A stretch of DNA of 64,000 nucleotides from Tubulanus polymorphus (lineage: Eukaryota > Nemertea > Palaeonemertea > Tubulaniformes > Tubulanidae), in the NCBI RefSeq assembly GCF_964204645.1, contig NC_134031.1, forward strand, positions 10,518,501 through 10,582,500, in the 5' to 3' direction. Under the pieces are notes generated by a model. The model was given only the letters and a program-made list of their open reading frames with translations. It did no database searches and was not told the origin of the DNA. A program made the translations under genes and the position numbers. Position 1 is the stretch's first letter. Each line of letters begins with the position of its first letter. Below are positions 49,286 to 57,218 of the stretch, piece by piece.

Positions 49286-49415
49286 GTTATCCTCTGTATA
49301 TAAACCCCTATTTTTAGTCAATATCTCACACCTGACGATGATCTCTAGTGTGAGATCGAAACGTCGTGTTTTTATATTTTAGATTGTTTCAATTAAAAAA
49401 TTCTCGATTTTAGAT
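49286..49415 (+). repeat. Penelope-like terminal repeat, inverted 5' copy
   Basis: Inverted copy of 41181-41310. On the plus strand CTGACGA lies at 49332-49338, a GATCTC/GAGATC hairpin at 49340-49357 and GAAAC at 49358-49362. TCTCACAC and GTGTGAGA form a competing 8-bp pairing over the same stretch. Confidence 0.8.
49332..49362 (+). ncRNA. Hammerhead-ribozyme-like core
   Basis: CTGANGA and GAAA, the two invariant strands of a hammerhead core, flank a 6-bp hairpin with one extra T after the first strand. The cleavage-site strand and stem I could not be assigned with confidence, and the copy may be inactive. Hammerhead motifs are established in Penelope-like terminal repeats. Confidence 0.5.
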
Positions 49416-49434
49416 CTTATTATATATCATTTAC

Positions 49435-49564
49435 CTTTAGTTGGGAGTTCTTTTCGCCAAGCAAGGTATGATGAATCGGGGTCACCACTGAGCCAATTTT
49501 TAGCATCGACATGCAAGTCGGAACCAGTCGTTTTTACACTGCTTCTGAAATCCTTACTCTTTTC
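49435..49564 (-). CDS. UBR4: UBR4 exon 5 of 11 in window
   Basis: Exon of 130 bp, acceptor TTTTACAG, donor GTAAAT. It starts in phase 0 and ends one base into a codon. The product (EKSKDFRSSVK, HVDAKNWLSGDPDSSYLA, WRKELPTK) aligns with the UBR4 stretch around AQLWLKRDP-ASYDAWKK. It is less conserved than its neighbours but the phase fits on both sides. Confidence 0.82.
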
Positions 49565-49747
49565 CTGTAAAAGACGAATTACAAGTTAATTTCCAATATG
49601 AATGATCCGATATGAACTCAAACAAGACGTTATGCATGTGACCAGGTGACATCATCATTATCGGGAAAACTTTTCGCAATGATGTTAAAGAACAGGACCA
49701 ATTGTTTTGAAACAGTAATTTCTATCCTTAAAGGAGTGACATTTTAA

Positions 49748-50296
49748 CACGTTCGCTGCCACCTAGCGGATTGACCTCCGGTCGCCATTGCCAACGCTAA
49801 TTTTTGACAATTTAAATGCCGCCAGCACTATTTGTACATTGATAAATAAATACAATGATCTATTTTAGTGTAAAAAACCAATGACAAGATAACTCGTCAC
49901 TGGCACTGGTGAAGAGATCCTCAATTTTTTCTTGTCCCCATTGCCAGTGTGAAAAATCAAATAAAAATCTAAAGGAATAAAAGTTTTATTGTAAAAATGA
50001 TATAGAATGATTGAAGTCGTTATTTTCTCCAAATATTGGACGGAAAAGAAGCTAAAGTTCATTGCTTTCTGAAGATTTTTTTGAAAAAATTTCGAGTGTG
50101 CACCAGACTTGAGTTACCCCCATAACTAATATCTTAGTCTCTCCATACTACCAGAAAATTGTTAGCTGGTTTCTCGCCTCTGCGAGGTCATTCATAACGC
50201 TATGAAATGACATTGAATCGATGACGATATAACTCGTCATGGCAAACTGCGGTGCACCCACCATGACGATTTATCTTGTCAGCGGCAGCGAACGTG
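49748..50296. mobile_element. piggyBac-like MITE with TTAA target duplication
   Basis: TTAA at 49744-49747 and 50297-50300 flanks perfect inverted ends CACGTTCGCTGCC / GGCAGCGAACGTG, 549 bp in all. TTAA duplication is the hallmark of piggyBac transposition. There is no transposase, so it is a non-autonomous element. Confidence 0.75.
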
Positions 50297-52108
50297 TTAA
50301 CGAGATATATCCAATTTTCACCAGCATGTGTTTATTTTTCCTTATAAAAGAACATACACAGTTAGACTTAAGACCAAGACCGGAAATAAAAAATATCCCA
50401 CAATTCTTTTTTTCAGGACTAATAACCTGCTAGCACTTTCTGGCTGACTATTCCTTTAGGTTTACGTTTGATGCTCTATCTAATCATTCCAGCTTCTAGC
50501 TTCTCATCACTGAAAGCCTTTTAACATTAACTGGCAAGTATGATTTTGGAAAACTTCATAACTCAGTAGATCATAGGGATAACCCTACATATGAAAGCTC
50601 TTTTCACAAGGTTTCAAATGAACCCAAGATTGCAAACTTTGGGGGTTCCTTCAGGGTCTGACCCCTAGGTCAGTGACCCCTAAGGTCATTAATATCGTCA
50701 GGTCAGCCATAATCAGCACTATCATCAGATTCATCCCACGATGAATTATCATCAGAATCATTCATAACTATGTCCAAAATATCAGTCAAACTCCATAGAG
50801 AGCATTTTTAGTGCATTGGCCAATACTACTGATGATTTTCTAAACTTCAGAAACCCGACCCATGTGACACCTGTTTCTATACCCCTTTCCTGCTTTCTAA
50901 GACATTGCAGGCTGTCTGGATCTGCTCACAGGAAAATGAGTTGGAATGCTTCACAGAAATCAATACTTGTCTATTCTATTCACTATAGCTATTTTATTCA
51001 AATCGGTCGCCATGGACCGATTGCCGGTTAGAGGGTTGAAGCAAATGAATAACAGCCACAGCAAAACTTCTCCGTGAAAATTGTATTCATATAAGTAGCA
51101 CAGATGGCAGGAACGAATGCCGCTGATCAATTTTTTCCACTTGTCTTATTGAATTGAATGGGGAATATAATTAAATTGGACTTGGTGTAATTTTGTTCAA
51201 TAAAATAAAATTGAATTGGATTTGATATTTTTGCAGGATAAAACTTGATTGAATTTACAATTTTAGCTCATGGCTAATTAGCATATCAAGGTCATCCATC
51301 TGATATGAGAAAAAGTTATTTTTCCCGACCCTTGCGCATTTGTCAAGGACAGAGATGAAAACGGGCAAATCCAAAAGGTCGGAAATGTCAATTTTAATAA
51401 ATGAAACTAGTGTTCGCAATGACCAGTTATACCACATTTAGAAAATTTTTTGAAAATTTACCATCAATTGACCCAATCTCCGCGAAGTTGAGCCACAAAA
51501 TCAACTATCAAATTGAATTGCACTGGAAGCATCTGAAACATGGTAACAGTCCCAGACGCAGCCACAAGTCTAAAACCCGGCCCGACCTTAGCCAAACGTC
51601 AGATAACACGGGCCGGTTCTGCGTCTGCGATCGGTTTTTTCCATGTTATGCACACAATCAATACAATGTTAATGATTCAAATACATATAATTATTGATTC
51701 AATTTGTACTGTCTTCTTGACCCGAGATCGGGAAAACACATATAATGAATGCTTTTATGGTTTGCAGCGCTTTTACAGCCACTGTGATCTACCGCTCTAA
51801 TGATCTACCGATCTACCAAACTTTGTGACCCGGATTTACACTGTTCTCAAGAATGATGGAAGTGAAACTAAAAGGTTGGAAATCCGTCTTTGGATGGACG
51901 ATTTTCATCCATAGTGCAAATAAAAATTCCTCCATAACACCAAATCAACAAAAAATTTCACAGAAATCGATCTTGAGATACAAATTTATATCTTAAAAAA
52001 AACCCTGAAGTAAACAGCAGACAAAACCGCCGTTTCATGTGAACACCAGCTGATTTCGGCGGCTATGCCAATCATAGAGGGGACTATGATTTCATATTCG
52101 ATTTTTAA

Positions 52109-52515
52109 CACATTCGCTGCTGATGAAGAGATAATTCATCATGGTGGATGTACCGCAGTTTACCATGAGGAATCATCGATTCAACGTCAACAACCTGACA
52201 GAGGCGAGAAACAAGATAAGAATTGTCTGGCAGCATAAAAGACAAAGATACCATTTATGGGGAGTAACTCAATTATGATGCACATTTTTTTAAAAATAAG
52301 TAACCAAAAAGTATGAATTTCAACTTCTTTTCTGGCCAAGATTTAGAGAGAATATATTGACTTAAATCATTCTATATCATTTAGATTTCTGTTTGATTTT
52401 CCACACTTTTCACTGGAAATAGGGGCAGGAAAAAAGAGAGATCTCTTCACCATAGCCAGTGACGAGTCTCTCATTGGTTTCTTTTTGTACTAACATAGAT
52501 CCGATAAATGTTTGG
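52109..52515. mobile_element. Second copy of the piggyBac-like MITE, inverted and truncated
   Basis: TTAACACATTCGCTGC at 52105 starts a sequence that follows the reverse complement of the 49748-50296 element (shared GGTGCACCGCAGTTT-like, AGAGGCGAGAAAC and GATCTCTTCACC segments). It stops about 90 bp short of the other end, so one terminus is lost. Confidence 0.7.
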
Positions 52516-52579
52516 ATTTTCGATTTTCAGTTAACTTGTCTAGAAATGTCTAGGATTTCTATAATATGGAGTGAAATAC

Positions 52580-52707
52580 CTTTGATTTCTTATTCAAAGG
52601 AATATCAGGTTTGATGATGTGATGCAGAATCCGTAGACAGGGCAAAGTTATACTCTCCATAACAACTGGATTTTTTATCCTGATGCTTGACAAGAAAAGC
52701 TGCAGTA
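52580..52707 (-). CDS. UBR4: UBR4 exon 4 of 11 in window
   Basis: Exon of 128 bp, acceptor TTTTTCAG, donor GTATTT. It completes a codon from exon 3 and ends at a codon boundary. The product contains KNPVVMESITLPCLRILH and HIIKPDIP, matching UBR4 KTPVVVENITLMCLRILQ-LIKP. Confidence 0.92.
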
Positions 52708-53268
52708 CTGAAAAACAAAAACAAAAATCAACATTAAACACATTTGCTACCTCTTTCATTCATAGTGAACTGGTAACTTGAAATGAGAAAAAGTGACCGA
52801 ATGCCTACACTAATGACTTTTCAATGAGTAGAAGTACAGATTTTCTTGGAAATACAATGGAAAAAAATAAGTGTGAAATCTGTATTGGGTTGAATTCAAA
52901 TCATGGGAGAAAACTTACTTTTGGCAAATAATTAAGATAGAAATATCAAGAAAAAAACATTTAAATAAATTTCCCATGGGCACAGTGTGGTTTACCTTGA
53001 AAGCTAAATGTTGTTTGGGGTAAGAGCATTGCTTAAAAAATCATTTTAATTCGTGACTTCAAAGTTCTACAAGTTTAAATATTGTATTTTATCTTACTTA
53101 AAGGATTATTTTGTAGTCAAATAAGACCAAAGATATACATTTGTTTCTGGTCCACATCCAAAATTTTGTAGGGTACAGGTAGGCGCAGCATGGAAACTAT
53201 TTTATATTTTCAAAGAAATATTTTTCATAACATGAAAAAATATTCAAATAAAATTCATATGATGTCAC

Positions 53269-53391
53269 CACAGGGACCTGACAAAAAAAAAATTTTTGAC
53301 CCCAGTATCCTAGGTACTATATATAAAAAAACGTTTTTTTTATATAGTACCTAGGATACTGGGGACAAATTTTTTTTGTCAGGTCCCTGTG
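53269..53391. mobile_element. Fully palindromic MITE with 8-bp target duplication
   Basis: The 123-bp element starts CACAGGGACCTGAC and ends GTCAGGTCCCTGTG, and its interior is also an inverted repeat (CCCAGTATCCTAGGTACTAT and its complement) around a short ACG centre. GATGTCAC stands on both sides (53261-53268 and 53392-53399). An 8-bp duplication is typical of hAT elements. Confidence 0.8.
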
Positions 53392-54409
53392 GATGTCACA
53401 TATCAGAGGGTGGCTGAATGTAGCCTGGTTCCAGTAAGTGTAAAACATATAGCTTAATGGAAGCAGTCCCATAAAACAAAATGCTGGGTTATTCATGTAG
53501 GATGGAGATAATTATATTTTTTCAGTGACATTTTTATATGCAATATTCACTAAAATTTGGCGAAAATGCATCTAGAACGTTTCTATTTTCAAAATTTTCT
53601 TGGGAGAGGCCCCCAAAACACGAACAGGGACTTCCTGCCTATGGCGCTTGCAGTGGCCATAGATGCAATCAAACAAGTTCCACCGTCTCTAAATTTCAAC
53701 CTACCAAAAAGAGAGGCTGCATACAGGCCTGCTCGATATATATTGAAATGACTGTTTGTACAAAGTAGCTGAAGTACTTAGAAGATTTTACGATGGCGCA
53801 TGGGTATTATGAATATTCTCTTGTAAATGCTGGTCACCAGTGACCGTGATACCACGAAGTGAAGATGTTGTACACGGAAAGGAAAGGATTACGGTGGCGT
53901 TGGTGAATGTTGGTTGGTTGTGACAAAATTGTTCAGACAGTTTTAGGTGGTAATTAGTACGGAAACGTAACGACCATGGTCGACTTATTCGATGAAATCA
54001 GGCCTATGTGATATCCAAATTTTGACTTTCTTATTCTCCAGACCTCCCTGATATAGAAATAAAAAATTTTGGTGGTACGAAAGTGCAATCACAGCGCCGA
54101 CGGCGACAGAGCCGTGTCAGAGATCGGCGGAGTGAAAATTGAGGTGGCAAACACGAAGAAGTAGGCTATTGCGCTACTTGAATCGCGAAAACTCCTGGCG
54201 CGGCCCCGACGCTTTTCGTTGATTAAGTAATACAAATATCATGCAATGGGTTTTCACAATCTACCGCCGGTATTTACCGGACTTCAATATCACTCCATAA
54301 TTCAAAGAAACTTCGAAATATCGAATCGGAACACTTCCGGTAGATATCCGCGGCTGCTTAACCGGGAAACTTATTTATTTCAATAGATATTGATAGGATC
54401 CATCATCTT

Positions 54410-54470
54410 CACCCGTCAAGGGATTCGAACCCACTAAGCTAAAGCCGTGCCAATCGGGTCGGGCCTATCA
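54410..54470 (-). mobile_element. Possible tRNA-like SINE fragment
   Basis: On the minus strand GGGTTCGAATCCC, a good RNA polymerase III B box, follows TTTAGCTTAGTG. Only a short stretch is tRNA-like and no SINE body or tail could be delimited. Confidence 0.3.
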
Positions 54471-54924
54471 CAGCGCTTGTAACAAACCACATTAGGCTTC
54501 TGTGGAATTTCCCAGTAAATGGGCCAATCAGCGAACACGTAGCGAACGCGGAAGTATTGTCGCGTGTTGATACATGACATCATGCGCAAAAGCGCCAGCA
54601 ATGAAATCACGATAATCCACGTGAACAGCTGCTGATATTTCAGATAAACCAATCACAGGGAAGACACAACTTCCTGATTGGCTGATGAAAATTGAAATTT
54701 TTTCCGATTTAATTTTCATGAAAAATGCAGAAAATGCATTTTTATGAAACCCTATTTCAAAGTTCTGCTCGCTACGATTCCAAGAATGGATTACGCTTAA
54801 ATACGTGATTTGTTCGAATATGCCCTCACTTGGCAAGCAAAAGTGCCTTTTGTGTGGAAACCATGTCATTTAAATTCGCTCCATTTGTATAGTAATAGGC
54901 TCAGCCTACGGCTGGCCTAAAAAC

Positions 54925-55745
54925 TTGGCAGCTTTTCATGAGTATAAAGATACATGAATTGGGCAACAAGGTAAGTATTAATGTCAAGTAGTTTTATAAT
55001 CTTCAAGCATTTAAAAAGAGGAGTAGTGTGAGCTAAATAATGCGATTTAGATATCAATTGAATAGCTTTCTTTTGTAAGTTATAAGGGTTTTAAAAAAGA
55101 AACATATGTGTTACCCCAGATAATGTTACAATAGCTTAGGTGACCAAAAAAAATGAATAGTACATTTGTCTAAGTACATTTTGAGACAAAAATTTAGATA
55201 GTTTACCAATGATACCAATAAATCTTGCTAATTTTTTGGTAATTTGTGTGATGTGGGATTTCGATTTCCAGTTTAAAGTGCTATCTATCTGAATACCAAG
55301 GAATTTAGTCTCGTGAACTTGGGACAATCTAGCGTCATTGAGATACATATATTGACAGAGTCTTTGAGTTTAGCACAGCTTAATACCATACAGTGTGTTT
55401 TAGTTAAATTCAGTGATAGCCTATTTGCACGAAACCAAATATCTAATTTGGATAATTCGGAATTTACAATTTCAGTTAGAGTATGAATATTATTATGGCT
55501 GGCAAAAACATTAGTATCATCGGCAAACAAAATGAGATTAAAAAGGTCAGAAACTTTATCAATATCATTGATATATAATAGAAAAAGGATTGGTCCCAAA
55601 ATTGAACCTTGTGGGACTCCACATGATACTGGACAAGGTTTTGAAATAGTGTCATTAAGAGAAACTTTCTGCCACCTATCAGTAAAGTAGTGGTACACCC
55701 GTTATTCAACACACTAGGGTGGAATTTTTCAACATTTTCCAAATT
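54925..55745 (-). pseudogene. LINE reverse transcriptase, 5'-truncated
   Basis: Fragments in shifted frames give the second half of a non-LTR RT: SCGVPQGSILGPILFLLYIN, LILFADDTNVF (catalytic DD), IWFRANRLSLNLTKT, TKFLGIQIDSTLNW, then HLSYCNIIWGNTY and HTTPLFKCL. The order and motifs fit the Jockey/CR1 type. The 5' part is missing and at least two frameshifts are present, so it is a dead copy in a UBR4 intron, in the same sense as the gene. Confidence 0.87.
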
Positions 55746-55965
55746 ATCTCCAGCACTATAGGGTATTGATTAGTCAACACTGAAAGGGTTAAAAGGAATC
55801 TGGCATTATTTGATGCGTGTAGAGCGCTAACAAAAAAGTCCTGTTTCAAGTCCAACCACTCAATATCCAAAGATGAGCTGTTTAGTGGAGGGATGGATTT
55901 AGATCTTAACAATTTCCTTAAGTTTTAAGAATGAAATCACCATGGTGATAGAATGTGTAACTTAC

Positions 55966-56050
55966 CAGCTCTCAGTCTTAGTTCCCAACAGCTGTCCTCT
56001 TTCTGCACACTACTGGCAAGCAACAAAATCTCATGTCGAACTGATGCTCC
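55966..56050 (-). CDS. UBR4: UBR4 exon 3 of 11 in window
   Basis: Exon of 85 bp, acceptor GTTTTTAG, donor GTAAGT. It starts in phase 0 and leaves one base for exon 4. The product ASVRHEILLLASSVQKED followed by SCWELRLRA matches UBR4 YEMLLL-SISKEDSCWELRLR. Too short for a long open frame, it was found by looking for the piece missing between its neighbours. Confidence 0.92.
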
Positions 56051-56284
56051 CTAAAAACAATCATATCTCACTATTGATGCATTAGAAGAAAATTGATTTT
56101 ACCACATCAGGGATATGTCATGCAGACAGTTCCACAAGTTTGATTTGCATTATTTATTTTGTATGACCAACCACTGATGAGTGCCATTCTTTAGATTATT
56201 CGTTTATCATTGTCCATGAGCAATATCAATAAGTTTCAAAATTTTAGCATTTTTGTATTTCAAAATTAGTGTTTTAATGCTTAC

Positions 56285-56467
56285 CAGGTCTGGATTGGCA
56301 AGATAGCCATGCATTGCATTAGTAATACGATCCATCAACATAGTATTCAACATGTCAGTTGCTTCTCGATTATCTTTGGTGAGTAGACAGAGCAAATGGC
56401 GAACGTCTGTACGCACTGATGCTGTTCCACGTCGTAGGTTATATTCAATCAGATCCTTGATCAATCC
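56285..56467 (-). CDS. UBR4: UBR4 exon 2 of 11 in window
   Basis: Exon of 183 bp (61 codons, phase 0 at both ends), acceptor TTTTTTAG, donor GTAAGC. The product shows LIEYNLRRGTASVR, VRHLLCLLTKDN and YLANPDL, which fits UBR4 FDYNLRRG-VRQL-CLLTRDNPEAT and HWANPDL. Confidence 0.93.
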
Positions 56468-56705
56468 CTAAAAAAGAAGGAAATCTTCAAAATAGTGACA
56501 CCGTCAGTCGCAAGATAGGATAAGAAGCGATGATTATTCAGATTTGTCACTACTGCTGAGTAGATCTGGTAAATGGAGTGAAGCCAGAACGGCGTTGCTG
56601 AAAGGCTCTTCCATTGATGGATACCTTTTGCTGTATTTGCACCTCTCGGCACAGATCGGAGGCTGGCACGATGAACAGATATGTGATGGTGACAGTTATA
56701 ATTAC

Positions 56706-56814
56706 CTCAGCACAAAGTAGCTGCCTGATACTCGTATTAGTCGCGAGAGCTCGCAGTAATGTTATTGAATGATCCACAGTAGCACTCGCACATCCATAAC
56801 ATCGACCTGATGAT
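56706..56814 (-). CDS. UBR4: UBR4 exon 1 of 11 in window
   Basis: Exon of 109 bp, donor GTAATT, probable acceptor CTTTCTAG. The product CYGCASATVDHSITLLRA and LATNTSIRQLL matches the UBR4 segment CGHPVDHSISLLRALATN. Earlier exons were not found up to base 64000. The acceptor is the least certain border of the model. Confidence 0.87.
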
Positions 56815-57218
56815 CTAGAAAGATACATGAATTCAAATTTCAAAAGCCTGTCAATGAAACAAAATGCATAGTCTCTAACCAATAGAGTAACATTTTCATC
56901 AGAAATCACAAACTGAAAATATTACTGAAAAAACTATAGAAAACTTTAAACATGTGGCCAGTTCTCCAGCCCCGGCAGGTTTGAATGACAAAGATCGTTT
57001 TTCATTAGACTGGCTGAGACAGTCTGTTCTGCAAACATTAACAATAACCCTGATAGATCATCTTTGCTTTACAACTGTCAGAGAATGTCAAGTAAAGATA
57101 GGCTGAAAAGTCTTCGAGAGATCTGTCAATTGATGATGATGATGATGAAGGACACTACACTTTTCATATTCGCTTTTAATAAATCAATGATGCAATATAT
57201 CTGTGGGTTACTATATTT
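56815..57218. other. Sequence upstream of the first UBR4 exon seen
   Basis: Probably intron. AT-rich with a short GATGAT run near 57132; no exon or element was recognised. Confidence 0.5.

Larger units (their letters stand above)
41181..49415 (-). mobile_element. Penelope-like element, 5'-truncated, split by a BEL/Pao insertion
   Basis: The outer borders are inverted repeats of about 130 bp (41181-41310 and 49286-49415), matching the variable, often inverted terminal repeats of Penelope-like elements. Between them only 41311-41334 and 48569-49285 belong to this element; the rest is a later BEL/Pao insertion. The coding remnant (48577-49276) keeps the end of the reverse transcriptase region and a GIY-YIG endonuclease. 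The right border ends 20 bp from the splice donor of UBR4 exon 5. Confidence 0.85.
49565..52579. other. UBR4 intron with two piggyBac-like MITEs
   Basis: Intron of 3.0 kb between exons 4 and 5. It contains the MITE at 49748-50296 and a truncated reverse copy at 52109-52515. The remaining 50301-52104 holds no recognisable gene; short open frames at 51401-51800 lack any domain. Confidence 0.7.
52708..55965. other. UBR4 intron with hAT-like MITE and LINE fragment
   Basis: Intron of 3.26 kb between exons 3 and 4. A palindromic MITE is at 53269-53391 and a LINE remnant at 54925-55745. A possible tRNA-like SINE fragment is near 54410-54470. Otherwise no feature was seen. Confidence 0.65.
25927..56814 (-). 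other. UBR4: UBR4 gene span (eleven exons, both ends open)
   Basis: Eleven minus-strand exons with GT-AG borders encode, in order, consecutive conserved blocks of UBR4 (p600), a giant N-recognin E3 ubiquitin ligase acting in the N-degron pathway and protein quality control. Exon lengths in transcript order are 109, 183, 85, 128, 130, 120, 157, 224, 174, 122 and 154 bp; phases join without conflict to give 528 codons plus one base. The segment lies in the C-terminal part, before the ubiquitin-transfer module, as I recall the family order. Neither the 5' exons nor the C-terminal exons are in the window. No in-frame stop was seen, so the host gene looks functional. Its introns carry nearly all transposons of the region. 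Confidence 0.88.

Noticed and set aside
41181-49415. A DNA transposon with 130-bp terminal inverted repeats carrying the BEL/Pao genes
   Set aside because: The interior next to the right repeat encodes a Penelope-like RT end and GIY-YIG endonuclease, and BEL/Pao has its own LTRs and target duplication inside.
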